Shown: in pieces, positions 19,028-42,971 of the stretch
Position numbering within the stretch: the stretch's first letter is position 1
How the letters are laid out: each line of letters begins with the position of its first letter
NCBI GenBank assembly: GCA_020633435.1
Contig: JACKDP010000006.1
Coordinates: 310,001-374,000 of the forward strand
Reading direction: 5' to 3'
From: Myxococcales bacterium
Lineage (GTDB): Bacteria; Myxococcota_A; Bradymonadia; UBA7976; UBA1532
DNA length: 64,000 nucleotides
Translations under genes and position numbers: made by a program
Notes under the pieces: generated by a model
What the model saw: the letters and a program-made list of their open reading frames with translations, nothing else
What the model was told of the DNA's origin: nothing
The model's database searches: none

Positions 19028-20524
19028 ACCGTCCGCACCCGCGTCGCGCCCTCGCCCACCGGCGACCCCCACGTCGGCACCGCCTACGTGGCCCTCTTCA
19101 ACTACTGCTTCGCTCGCAAGCACGGGGGCCAGTTCATCCTGCGCATCGAGGACACCGACCAGGTGCGCAGCAGCGCGGAGTCGGAGGCGGCCATCCTCAA
19201 CGCCCTGCGCTGGGTGGGCCTGACGTGGGACGAGGGGCCGGACGTGGGCGGCGCGAGCGGCCCGTACCGGCAGTCGGAGCGGACGGCGCTGTACCAGGCC
19301 CACGCCCAGGAGCTGCTCGACGCCGGCCACGCGTTTCGGTGCTTCCTGACGGAGGAGGAGCTGGCCGCCCTGCGCGCCGAGCACCAGGCGACGGGCCGCC
19401 GGACCGCCCTCGACAGCCCGTACGCGGCCCTCACCCGGGCCGAGTCCGACGCGCTGGTGGCCGAGGGTCGACCCTTCGTCATCCGCATGCGCGTGCCCCG
19501 CGAGGGCACCTGCACCATCCAGGACGGCCTGCGCGGCACCATCGAGATCCCCTGGGATCAGGTGGACTTGCAGGTGCTGCTGAAGTCCGACGGCTTCCCC
19601 ACCTACCACCTGGCCAACGTCGTCGACGACCACCACATGGGCATCACCCATGTGATGCGCGGCGAGGAGTGGATCAGCTCGGCGCCCAAGCACCAGCTGC
19701 TCTACCAGTACTTCGGCTGGGAGATGCCGGCGCTCATCCACCTGCCGCTGCTGCGCAACCCCGACAAGAGCAAGCTGAGCAAGCGCAAGAACCCGACGAG
19801 CATCCTGTACTACGAGCGCATGGGCTTCCTGCCGGAGGCGCTGCTCAACTACCTGGGCCGCATGGCGTGGTCCATGCCCGATGAGAGCGAGAAGTTCGAC
19901 CTGGCCACCATGGTCGAGCACTTCGATCTGGACCGCATCTCGCTGGGCGGCCCCGTCTTCGACGTCGACAAGCTCTCGTGGCTGAATGGCAAGTGGATCC
20001 GCGAGGATCTGAGCGACGAGGCCCTGGCGGCGCGCATCGGCGAGTGGGCCTTCCAGCCTGATCGGGTGCGGGCGCTCATCCCGCTGCTGCGGCCGCGCCT
20101 CGACCGGCTGAGCGACGCCGTGGGCATCGGGGGCTTCTTCTTCCAGGGCCTGCTCGACGTCACGGCCGAGCAGCTCGCCCACAAGGTGCTCACCCCCGAC
20201 CAGGTGCGGCAGGCCCTCACCTGGACGAGCTGGGCCCTGGACGCCGAGCGCGCCTGGGAGCGCCCCGCCATCGAGGCCGTCCTGCGCGGCATGTCGGCGC
20301 GCCTCGAGCTCAAGCTGCGGGACTTCCTGGCCCCGTTCTTCATCGCCATCGCCGGCCGCCCCAGCGCGACGCCGCTCTTCGAGACGATGGCCATCCTCGG
20401 CCGCGACCTCACCCGCGCCCGCCTGCGCCAGGCCGTCGACGCCCTCGGCGGCGTGAGCGGCAAGGAGGAGAAGCGGTGGCGCAAGGAGTTCGACGCCGGG
20501 GCCGAGGCGGCCGCCGAGGAGTGA
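19025..20524 (+). CDS. gltX: Glutamate--tRNA ligase
   Basis: A 499-residue class I aminoacyl-tRNA synthetase that charges tRNA-Glu in the cytoplasm. It has the expected N-terminal APSPTGDPHVGT (HIGH-type motif as HVGT, residues 16-19), the LRIEDTD motif at about residue 40 and a KLSKRK motif (KMSKS-type) near residue 250. The length is normal for GluRS. The C-terminal anticodon-binding half (~330-499) is present and complete. Whether it is discriminating or also charges tRNA-Gln cannot be read from this window. It starts at TTG. It is one of the few housekeeping genes in a region dominated by surface proteins, and it is not in an obvious operon. Confidence 0.95.
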   Translation: MTVRTRVAPSPTGDPHVGTAYVALFNYCFARKHGGQFILRIEDTDQVRSSAESEAAILNALRWVGLTWDEGPDVGGASGPYRQSERTALYQAHAQELLDAGHAFRCFLTEEELAALRAEHQATGRRTALDSPYAALTRAESDALVAEGRPFVIRMRVPREGTCTIQDGLRGTIEIPWDQVDLQVLLKSDGFPTYHLANVVDDHHMGITHVMRGEEWISSAPKHQLLYQYFGWEMPALIHLPLLRNPDKSKLSKRKNPTSILYYERMGFLPEALLNYLGRMAWSMPDESEKFDLATMVEHFDLDRISLGGPVFDVDKLSWLNGKWIREDLSDEALAARIGEWAFQPDRVRALIPLLRPRLDRLSDAVGIGGFFFQGLLDVTAEQLAHKVLTPDQVRQALTWTSWALDAERAWERPAIEAVLRGMSARLELKLRDFLAPFFIAIAGRPSATPLFETMAILGRDLTRARLRQAVDALGGVSGKEEKRWRKEFDAGAEAAAEE

Positions 20525-20536
20525 CCGGCCGACCCG

Positions 20537-21847
20537 TCAGGAGGCCAGGGCGCCCCGGATGATCTGCCCGGCGCGGATCTCGGCGTCGATGGTGGCGTCG
20601 TCGAGGCCCACGGCGGCGCAGAGCGTCTTGCCGAGGGAGGCCAGCGTCTCGCCCGGGGCGATGCCGCCGCTGGCGACGCCGGCGCCGGTGCGGGGGTTGA
20701 TGCCCTGGGCGGCGAAGTCATCGCCCTGGCGGGCGTAGGCGCCGTAGACGCCGGCCTTCACGCGGGGCCCCAGGATCATGGCGGTGTGGGCGACGCTGTT
20801 GTGGTTGCGGCCGGCGTTGCCCCGCGTCTCGAAGGTGCGCCCGAAGACGTTCCACTGGCAGACGGTGACCTCGTCCTGCAGGCCGAGGCGGCCGAGCTCC
20901 GTCCAGAGCAGGCGGAAGGCCGCGATGCCGGCGATGGTCTGCTCCGTCTCGTCCACGAGGCCCGGATCGGCGTGGTTGTCGCCGCCGAAGGGGATGGTGA
21001 GGACGTAGGCGGGCGCGACGCGCAGGCTGGCCATGGCGGCCGCGGCGCGGACCTGGTCGGCGGGGGTGTTGGGCTCGTCCGGATCGGCCGGGATGCCCTG
21101 GAGCAGCGCGCCGAGGCTCTGGCCGAGCTGGCGGGCCTGGTGCTGGCTGCGGGCGTACTGGTCGAGGAAGTCGCGCTGGGCGCGGGTGCCCGACGCCTTC
21201 AGGTCGGCGTAGAGCGCGTCGAGCGTCTGGTCGCGGAGGGGGACGAGGTTCTCCAGAGCCGGATCGGCGCCCGCGAACAGGTCGACGAGCTGGGTCGGGC
21301 TCACCCGGCCGAGGACGCGGCCCTGGTAGGTCATGGCCGCCCGGCTCATGTTGACGGGCTCGCGCTGGATGGTGCCCAGGGCGTCGCCCGTGTGGCGAGC
21401 GATGAGCGAGACGAGCATGTCTTCGCCGTTGCCGCCCGGGCCCTTGGCGGCGCCGAGCAGGCGCATGACCTTGGCGTGCTCGGGGTGGGCGTTGACGTTC
21501 GTGCGGTGCAGCACGAAGGCCAGGCGGTCGCGCATGGCCCGGGGCAGGGCGGCCCAGGGCTGAGCGGCGCGCACGCGGGCCTCGCCGAGCTGGACGTTGA
21601 CGCGGCGGAGGCGGTCGTCGGGCGGCGCGGAGGCGCCGGGCACGTCGCAGCCGGGGGCGTGGGCGTTGAAGGGGTCGCCGGAGGGCGAGGTGCACAGGAT
21701 GAGGGACTGCGGCGCGACGCCGCCGGCCTGGGCCCAGGCCGCGCGGGGGCCGGCCAGCAGGCCCGCGGGGATGCCGGTGGCGAGGCTGCGCAGGCAGAGG
21801 CCGGCGAGGCCGCCGGCGCCGAGCTTGAGGAGCTGACGGCGTTGCAT
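20537..21847 (-). CDS. Tat-exported DUF1552-like protein
   Basis: 436 residues. The N-terminus MQRRQLLKLGAGG is a twin-arginine signal with a hydrophobic stretch ending AAWAQA. The mature protein has the layout of DUF1552 proteins: LILCTSPSGDPFNAHAPG near the start, then FVLHRTNVNAHPEHA, and a C-terminal VTVCQWNVFGRTFETRG with GRNHNSVAHT. DUF1552 genes are usually paired with DUF1592/1588/1585 cytochrome-like genes in Planctomycetes and Myxococcota. That pairing holds here, since the ATG overlaps the stop of such a gene (TGATG). The biochemical function of the family is unknown. Confidence 0.75.
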   Translation of the reverse strand: MQRRQLLKLGAGGLAGLCLRSLATGIPAGLLAGPRAAWAQAGGVAPQSLILCTSPSGDPFNAHAPGCDVPGASAPPDDRLRRVNVQLGEARVRAAQPWAALPRAMRDRLAFVLHRTNVNAHPEHAKVMRLLGAAKGPGGNGEDMLVSLIARHTGDALGTIQREPVNMSRAAMTYQGRVLGRVSPTQLVDLFAGADPALENLVPLRDQTLDALYADLKASGTRAQRDFLDQYARSQHQARQLGQSLGALLQGIPADPDEPNTPADQVRAAAAMASLRVAPAYVLTIPFGGDNHADPGLVDETEQTIAGIAAFRLLWTELGRLGLQDEVTVCQWNVFGRTFETRGNAGRNHNSVAHTAMILGPRVKAGVYGAYARQGDDFAAQGINPRTGAGVASGGIAPGETLASLGKTLCAAVGLDDATIDAEIRAGQIIRGALAS

Positions 21848-24157
21848 CACAGACCCACCCCCATCACATCCGGCGAGAGGCAGGCGACGGCGGCCACCTC
21901 CCGCAGCGCGCTGCCGTTGGTGGCCTCGGGCAGCGCCCGGGCGGCCTCGTAGTGTGCCTGGAGGGCCGCCAGGGCGGCGTCGTGGCGGGGGTGGCCCGTG
22001 TGCAGGCCCATCAGGCGCTCGACGACCTGCCGCACGGCGGCCTCGGGCTCGGCCGTGTTCAGCGGCCGCCCGGTGTTGGCGCCGCCGACGAGCTTGCCAG
22101 CGAGCCGCTGGCAGAGGGCCTCGGCCGCCGCGAACCCGAAGGTGCTGGGCAGCGAGGCCATGGCCGGCACCGTGTCGCCGCGGCTGAACTCGTCCTTGGG
22201 GATGAGCCCCAGGGCGTCGCCCAGGCCGTTGCAGAGGGTGGCGTCGCCCATGCGCTCCTCGACGAGCGGGCAGAAGTGGTTGGCCCGCGTCACGCTGATG
22301 AGGGGCACGTCCAGCACGAGCGGCGAGGCGAAGAGGTCGACGAGGAGGGCCTTGAGGTCGTAGCCGCTGGCCTCGAAGGCGTCGGCGATGGCCACGAACG
22401 CCGGATCCGCCTCGTTGCAGGCCTGGCTGTTGGCCCAGTAGCAGAGCCGCTGCACCCAGGCGGTCTTGAACCGGGGGTGGCTGGCGAGGGCCTGGCCGAA
22501 GGCGATGGGCGTCTGCATGGGCGCCTCGACGCGGTGCCCCTGGAACGCGAACTGCGCCGTGAAGTCCGTGCGGGCCTGGGCGCGCTGGTACTTCGGCGAG
22601 AAGGCGTCCCACATGGCCACGCGCATGGGATCGAGCAGGCGGTGGCAGCCGTAGCACTCCGTCGCGGGATCGGCGTGCTCGTCGTCGACGGCGTCGCTCT
22701 CGAAGGCCTCGGTGGGATCGCCCGACGCGAACGTCGTCTGCAGGGCCACGATGAGGGCCTGGTTCGTCGTCACCCGGAAGAGGTTGTCGTCGTTGGTCGG
22801 GAAGTTGGCCAGGAAGGCCGGCGTCGTGAAGAAGCCCGCCCGCCGCACCCGCAGCCGCACCCCCGTCGCCGCTCGCAAGGTGGGCAGATCGTAGAACACG
22901 GGCGGGGGGTTGTCGGCGTTGGCGTTCGACAGGGTGATGGTCCGCCAGTCGGTGAAGTCGGCGTCGAGCAGCGCCGGGTTCTCGTAGCGGTAGTCGGGCT
23001 GGTTGCCGCGGCACCGGATGAGGCCGAGCAGGAAGTCGAGCGTCTGGTCGGACTGCAGGTTGCCGATGAAGTCGCAGTCCTGCGGGATGGAGGGCTCGAC
23101 CCAGGTGCGGTTCTCCACCATCCACTCGACGGTCACGGGGCGCGGGGCGTCGGCGGGGGCGCGGCGCACGAGGGTGTGGGCCTGGCCGCGCTGGTTGGCG
23201 TTCTGGTCGGCGTAGACCAGCGCCATGGTGGCCGCCGTGGTGAGCTCCCAGTCCCGCGTCGTCAGGATGTCGGTGAAGGGCCGGCGATCGCGGACGATGC
23301 GGACGGCCGTGCGGGCGAAGGACTCCGCCAGGTTCGCCTCGAGGCGGCGCAGGCGGGCGCGCAGGCCGCGGGGCTTGTCGAGCTGATCCTCCAGGGCCCC
23401 GACGAAGTCCTGCTGCAGCGCCGTCTGCAGGAACGTCTGCAGCTTGGCCTCGAAGGCGGGCGTCTCGATCCAGTCGGTGAGCAGGGCGCGCAGGGCGGCG
23501 GGATCGGCCACGACGGCGGCCCGCTCCTCGGCCGTCGGCGCGCCGCCGGTGAGCAGGCTCTTCACCTTCACCAGCGCGCCGTCGATGGGGGTGTCATCGG
23601 GGGGCGGCGGCGGCTCCACCGAGCCGGCGACGTCGTCCACCCAGCTCGCCAGGCAGGCGACGTCCTCGGCGGCGAGGCCGGCGGAGCCCGGGGGCATCAG
23701 CCCCAGGCCGCAGGGCTGGCCGGCGGCGTCGTAGCGCGCCGGATCGACCAGGGCGAGCATCAAGGAGCGCTCGGGCTCGGCCGGATCGATGAGCAGGCGC
23801 CCGGCGCAGCGGGCCGACTCGACGCCCACGAGCCGGTCGGCCAGGCCGAGGGGGCTGAGATCGAGGCCCGCCTCGGCGCGCTGGGGGCCGTGGCAGGCCC
23901 GGCAGACGGCGATGGCGGCCGTCGGGTCGCAGGCCCCGGCGCCCGCGTCGGCGCCGGCCGCGGCGTCCGGTCGGGGCGCGCCGTGGCGTCGGCGCCGCCT
24001 GACCACTGGCGTCAGGGCCGCCGCCGCCGTCCCAGGGCGTCGCGGCGTCGCCGGCGGCGGGCGGCGGCGAGTCGGCCTGGCCCGTCGGCCCCGCGTCGTC
24101 GCAGCCGAGCGCGGCCAGGGCGACGAGCGCCAGCATGCAGGTTGCGGTGTGCTTCAT
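21847..24157 (-). CDS. Cytochrome-like lipoprotein of the DUF1592/1588/1585 type, one frameshift
   Basis: A lipoprotein signal (MLALVALAALGCDDAG, ATG 24155-24157) lies in a different frame from the body (about 21847-24006). The crossing is in a low-complexity Asp/Ala/Arg linker near 23,965-24,010, so a single-base indel is inferred. The body carries CRACH near its start and CYGCH about two-thirds along, both c-type heme motifs. It then has a DPMRVAMWDAFSPKYQ block and a C-terminal AFEASGYDLKALLVDLFASP block as in DUF1588/DUF1585. The substrate is unknown; the family is thought to be redox-active at the cell surface. The stop overlaps the start of the DUF1552-like gene (TGATG), indicating coupling. 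Confidence 0.75.
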
Positions 24158-24241
24158 CGCGCCAGCATAGCGGAGTCGTGGGGGCGAAGCCGGGGGAATT
24201 GCACGCCATTCGCGCTCCCGGCCGGGGCGCCGCGCGGGCGC

Positions 24242-24529
24242 TCAGTGGCAGCTCGCGCAGAGGCCCGGGCTGTGGCAGGTGGCGCAGCGGGTGGGGTGGA
24301 GCGCGGCGCCGAGGGCGTGGCCGGCGCCGGCGAAGCCCGGGCGATGATCGGCCGGCGGGCGGGTGGCGTGGCACCGGGCGCAGGGCTCGGGGCCATGGCA
24401 GACGGCGCAGTCGCTCGGGGCGGCCGCGTGCTGGCGGGTGAAGCCCGGGCCGTGGTCCGCGGGCGGCGGGGCCTCGAGGGGCGCGCGGCCGCAGCCGGCC
24501 AACAGCAGGAAACTCCAGAGGAATCTCAT
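24242..24529 (-). CDS. Compact tetraheme c-type cytochrome lipoprotein
   Basis: 95 residues, lipobox LLLAGCGRA (Cys13). Four CxxCH motifs are present: CAVCH 41-45, CARCH 50-54, CATCH 82-86 and CASCH 91-95; the last His is the final residue. The protein is an internal duplication, each half starting DHxPGF, then a His, then a CxxCH doublet, so His26/34 and His62/71/78 are candidate distal ligands. This is the doubled-CxxCH architecture used for electron transfer. Its ATG overlaps the stop of the preceding outer-membrane-type gene (ATGA), so the two are made together. It is too small to be an enzyme, and a surface or periplasmic electron carrier is the best reading. Confidence 0.8.
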   Translation of the reverse strand: MRFLWSFLLLAGCGRAPLEAPPPADHGPGFTRQHAAAPSDCAVCHGPEPCARCHATRPPADHRPGFAGAGHALGAALHPTRCATCHSPGLCASCH

Positions 24530-25920
24530 CGGAGGCGCAGCTCCAGGCGGGCGGTGGCCAGGGGACCGCCGCCCGGCAGGATGGTGGGGTGGACGGCCTG
24601 GAGGCCCGCGCTGGCGGCGAGGCTGAGGCCGGCGGCCAGGGGCACCTCGACGTCGCCCGCGCCCTCGGGCAGCACGCGGCGGACGCGGGTGTCGGCCTCG
24701 ACGTCGAGGGCGCCCAGGCCGACGCGGGCCCGGAGGCGGGTGGCGCCCAGGTGGCCCGTGGCGTCGAGCGCGAGGAGCAGGCGGCCGCGGACGGGGCCGC
24801 CATCGGCCAGGTAGCCGGAGAGCTCGACGCCCAGCGGGTCGCGGCGGGCGCCGACGAGGCCCAGGAGCGCGCGGTGATCGGCCAGCCGGGCCGCCAGGTC
24901 GGCGCGGACGGTCGTGGCGTCGAGGGTGGCGCCGACCTCGTGGCCGGGGGCGAGGGCGCGGACGACGCCGAGATCGGGGCGCAGGTCGGTGAACGGGCTG
25001 CGGGCGCGGCCCACGTAGCGGTGGTGGGCCGACAGGCCGGCGGGCGGCAGAGCGACGTCGGCCCGCGTCTGCAGCAGCTCGCCGGCGCCCACGAGGGTGG
25101 CGCGGGCGTCCGCGCGCCAGGCGTTGGCGCCGCCGCGGGCGGTGGCCTCGAGGTGCGGGCGGGCCTGGTAGGTGGCCGCGACGCCGGCCGCCCATGGGCC
25201 GTCGCCGAGGCGGAGCCCCAGCCCGGCGGTGGCCGGGTCGGCGGGGCGGGCGGACCCCGGGTCGGCGCGGACGCCGGCGAGCCCGGCGAGCGTGAGGGGG
25301 CCGACGGGCACCTCGGCGCGGCCGCCGTCGAGCACCAGGAGCGTCTGGGCGGGGCCCTGGCCCAGCAGGCGGCCGGCGCTGGCCTCGACGGGCCCGAGGG
25401 CGCCGCCGACGGCCGCCTCGACGAGCGTCAGGTCGCGGTCCGTGGGGCGTCGGCGCAGCAGGCGCGTCGAGCCGGCCACGTCGGTGCGCCCCAGGACGCT
25501 GAAGGCGACGCGGCTGCGCGGGCCGAAGGGGCGCTCGCTGGTGACGTGCCACCGCTGGACGAGATCGAGGTCCTGGCCCTCGTCGGCGCTGGCGAGGGCC
25601 AGACCGGCCGTGGCCGCGATGCGCCAGGCCGGGGGCGCCGGAGCGCCGGGGCGCGCGCTGGCGGAGGGGGCCGCGGCCGGCGGGGCGTGCAGGGGGCCGA
25701 CGCGCAGGACGACGCGGTCGCCCGCGGCGACGAAGATCAGGCGCGTCCAGGGCAGCGCGCCGCGGCGCCAGACCTCGACGAGGTGCAGGCCCGGGGCGAC
25801 GGCGACGGGACCAACGGGCGCCACGCCGCGGGGCTGGCGGTCGACGCTCACCGTGGCGCCGTACTCGGCCTGGATGTCGAGGACGCCCGTCGTCAGGGCG
25901 ATGGCGGCGAGGAGCCACAC
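24526..25920 (-). CDS. Exported outer-membrane-type beta protein coupled to the tetraheme cytochrome
   Basis: 464 residues. A short signal (MWLLAAIALTTG) is followed by a PEGA-like domain (~20-75: VSVDRQPRGVAPVGPVAV, LHLVEVWRRG) and a Pro/Ala linker to ~100. The rest, ~100-464, has alternating strands and many tight turns (VAFSVLGRTDVAG, LTLAGLAGVRADP, LGLRLGDGPWAAGVAATY), compatible with a beta-barrel of 16 or more strands. It ends in RLELRLR, with no terminal aromatic. The position between a periplasmic protein gene (9 bp upstream) and a tetraheme lipoprotein gene (overlapping) suggests an outer-membrane partner for electron transfer, but this is inference. The family is not recognised. Confidence 0.65.
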   Translation of the reverse strand: MWLLAAIALTTGVLDIQAEYGATVSVDRQPRGVAPVGPVAVAPGLHLVEVWRRGALPWTRLIFVAAGDRVVLRVGPLHAPPAAAPSASARPGAPAPPAWRIAATAGLALASADEGQDLDLVQRWHVTSERPFGPRSRVAFSVLGRTDVAGSTRLLRRRPTDRDLTLVEAAVGGALGPVEASAGRLLGQGPAQTLLVLDGGRAEVPVGPLTLAGLAGVRADPGSARPADPATAGLGLRLGDGPWAAGVAATYQARPHLEATARGGANAWRADARATLVGAGELLQTRADVALPPAGLSAHHRYVGRARSPFTDLRPDLGVVRALAPGHEVGATLDATTVRADLAARLADHRALLGLVGARRDPLGVELSGYLADGGPVRGRLLLALDATGHLGATRLRARVGLGALDVEADTRVRRVLPEGAGDVEVPLAAGLSLAASAGLQAVHPTILPGGGPLATARLELRLR

Positions 25921-25929
25921 CGGCGGCGT

Positions 25930-26487
25930 TCAGCCCTCGCCGGGTGAGAAGGCCACCAGCTCCATGCGGATGGTGGCCGGGCAGCGGGCGGCGTCGGGGC
26001 AGGCGGCCTGCTCGTAGCGGATGGGCGGGCCGGGCAGGGCCGGGTCGAACCAGGCCCGCGTCACGGCGTGGTCGGTCTGGATGGTGTAGCGGAGGGCCCG
26101 GTGGGCGCCGTAGGGCGTCTTCGTCGGCTCCTCGGTGCGCGTCGTCGCGGCGGCGGGCCAGTGGGCGTGGGCTTCGAGGGCCGTCCACGCCATTGGCTGG
26201 CGGCGCGGCTCGCCCCTGGGCTTGCCGTCGGCGTCGACGTCCTGGGACTCGAGGACCACGCCATCGGCGGTGCGCTCGCGGTAGGTGATCGCCTCGTAGC
26301 GCGGCCCGTCGGCGGTGCTGATGGCGAAGCGCCACGTCCGGCCCGGCCGGTAGCTGGCGGCGAGGGCCTGGGCCGTGAACGGGGGCGGGGCGTGGGTGGC
26401 CTTCGGCGCCGAGGCCGGGGCCGCCGGCTCGGCGGCGAGCGCGGGGGCGAGCAGGCAGGTGACGAGGCCGAACCAGGCGAAACGCAT
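25930..26487 (-). CDS. Uncharacterised periplasmic protein
   Basis: 185 residues with a signal peptide cut after APALAAEP. The mature protein starts with a Pro/Ala linker and then a beta-rich domain (TWRFAISTADGPRYEAITYR, SQDVDADGKPRG, ALRYTIQTDHAVTRAWFDP) with two Cys near the end (QAACPDAARC). The fold is reminiscent of DUF3108-type periplasmic proteins, but I cannot assign it. The start is supported by GGGAGG eight bases upstream. It is the first gene of a three-gene set with the outer-membrane-type protein and the tetraheme lipoprotein. Confidence 0.65.
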   Translation of the reverse strand: MRFAWFGLVTCLLAPALAAEPAAPASAPKATHAPPPFTAQALAASYRPGRTWRFAISTADGPRYEAITYRERTADGVVLESQDVDADGKPRGEPRRQPMAWTALEAHAHWPAAATTRTEEPTKTPYGAHRALRYTIQTDHAVTRAWFDPALPGPPIRYEQAACPDAARCPATIRMELVAFSPGEG

Positions 26488-26549
26488 ATGGAATCCCTCC
26501 CGCGGTGCAGGCTCGCACCGGGGCGGGGGCGCGTCAAGGCGGCCGGGCG

Positions 26550-31406
<4,857 letters not shown>

Positions 31407-31416
31407 GTCTCCCCCT

Positions 31417-31431
31417 CGCCGCAGAACGGCG
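31417..31431 (-). promoter_or_regulatory. 5'-leader hairpin abutting the RBS, giant gene 1
   Basis: CGCCG-TTCTG-CGGCG on the minus strand, a 5-bp stem ending immediately before AGGGGGAGAC-ATG. Hairpins with different arm sequences sit at the same place in front of giant genes 2 and 3, so pairing rather than sequence is conserved. Confidence 0.6.
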
Positions 31432-31450
31432 CGTTGCAGCTAGAGGGGGA

Positions 31451-31479
31451 CGATGGGCCAGAGGGTCCCGTCGTGGCAA
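31451..31479 (-). promoter_or_regulatory. Conserved promoter-like block, giant gene 1
   Basis: TTGCCA (31474-31479), 17 bp ending TGGC, then CCATCG (31451-31456). The same layout with identical spacing is in front of giant genes 2 and 3. The dyad found upstream of those two is missing here. Confidence 0.55.
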
Positions 31480-31527
31480 CGCAGTTGGCGAGAAACAGGG
31501 GGCTGCTGGGGAGGAGGAGCAGGCGGG

Positions 31528-31555
31528 GCGCAGCCGGGCGGGGGCCCGGCTGCGC
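31528..31555 (-). terminator. Strong GC hairpin after giant gene 2
   Basis: A perfect 12-bp stem (GCGCAGCCGGGC paired with GCCCGGCTGCGC) and a four-base loop, 10 bp past the stop of giant gene 2. No T run follows, so it is a non-canonical terminator or an mRNA 3'-end-stabilising structure. Confidence 0.5.
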
Positions 31556-31565
31556 TGGCTGGGGC

Positions 31566-37841
<6,276 letters not shown>

Positions 37842-37852
37842 GTCTCCCCCTC

Positions 37853-37870
37853 GTCACCGCTCGCGGTGAC
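37853..37870 (-). promoter_or_regulatory. 5'-leader hairpin abutting the RBS, giant gene 2
   Basis: GTCACCG-CGAG-CGGTGAC on the minus strand: a perfect 7-bp stem with a four-base loop, directly followed by GAGGGGGAGAC-ATG. It is positioned as in giant genes 1 and 3 but with different arm sequence. Confidence 0.65.
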
Positions 37871-37889
37871 TCTCGCAATCGCCCGTCGA

Positions 37890-37918
37890 CGATGGGCCAA
37901 TCGCACCGTAAGTGGCAA
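37890..37918 (-). promoter_or_regulatory. Conserved promoter-like block, giant gene 2
   Basis: TTGCCA (37913-37918), a 17-bp spacer ending TTGGC, CCATCG (37890-37895). Expected transcription start near 37883, giving a leader of about 42 nt that contains the hairpin. Confidence 0.55.
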
Positions 37919-37936
37919 CCGTGATCCGGTCGGACG

Positions 37937-37952
37937 GTGCAAAAAACTGCAC
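37937..37952. promoter_or_regulatory. Putative activator-binding dyad, giant gene 2
   Basis: GTGCA-AAAAAC-TGCAC, a perfect 5-bp dyad with a six-base centre. Its edge is 16 bp from the GGTTGCC block, and its centre is about 61.5 bp before the inferred transcription start. The same dyad is at the same distance in front of giant gene 3. Confidence 0.5.
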
Positions 37953-37962
37953 TTCGGGGGGC

Positions 37963-37980
37963 GGGTGGGGGATCCCACCC
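37963..37980 (-). terminator. GC hairpin after giant gene 3
   Basis: GGGTGGG-GGAT-CCCACCC, a perfect 7-bp stem 35 bp past the stop of giant gene 3. On the minus strand a run of six T follows after a further 16 bases, so it is a weak or non-canonical terminator. Confidence 0.4.
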
Positions 37981-38015
37981 GGACCGTCAGGCGTGGGCAG
38001 GCAGCCCCGGCCTGG

Positions 38016-42773
<4,758 letters not shown>

Positions 42774-42784
42774 CTCTCCCCCTC

Positions 42785-42799
42785 GTCGCCTCAGGCGAC
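42785..42799 (-). promoter_or_regulatory. 5'-leader hairpin abutting the RBS, giant gene 3
   Basis: GTCGCC-TGA-GGCGAC on the minus strand, a perfect 6-bp stem with a three-base loop, directly before GAGGGGGAGAG-ATG. Compared with giant gene 2 the arms differ at paired positions and still match. Confidence 0.65.
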
Positions 42800-42818
42800 T
42801 CCTGCAACCAGACGCTGA

Positions 42819-42847
42819 CATTGTGCCAACGGGCCGGTGCGAGGCAA
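42819..42847 (-). promoter_or_regulatory. Conserved promoter-like block, giant gene 3
   Basis: TTGCCT (42842-42847), a 17-bp spacer ending TTGGC, ACAATG (42819-42824). This is the best -10 match of the three. Expected start near 42812. Confidence 0.55.
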
Positions 42848-42864
42848 CCGTGTTCCGGGTTCCC

Positions 42865-42882
42865 GGTGCAAAATCCTGCACC
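42865..42882. promoter_or_regulatory. Putative activator-binding dyad, giant gene 3
   Basis: GGTGCA-AAATCC-TGCACC, a perfect 6-bp dyad. The GTGCA/TGCAC core has the same 16-bp distance to the GGTTGCC block as in giant gene 2, and is centred about 61.5 bp before the inferred start. Confidence 0.5.
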
Positions 42883-42971
42883 GAGGCCGGCTGGACGGGG
42901 GCTGATGAGGGGGGCGGTGAGGGGGCGATGAGGGGGGAGGCGACCCGGCGTCGCGGGCGCCCGGGGCGGGG

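Noticed and set aside
24530..26518. A 758-codon minus-strand frame ending in the tetraheme protein.
   Set aside because: The upstream part is an Arg/Pro-rich shadow of the outer-membrane-type and periplasmic genes; the real start is ATG 24527-24529 before a lipobox.
42819..42832. TGGCAC-like sequence in the giant-gene promoters as a sigma-54 -24 element.
   Set aside because: No TTGC-type -12 element follows at the required spacing in any of the three copies, while the 17-bp -35/-10 spacing is identical in all.
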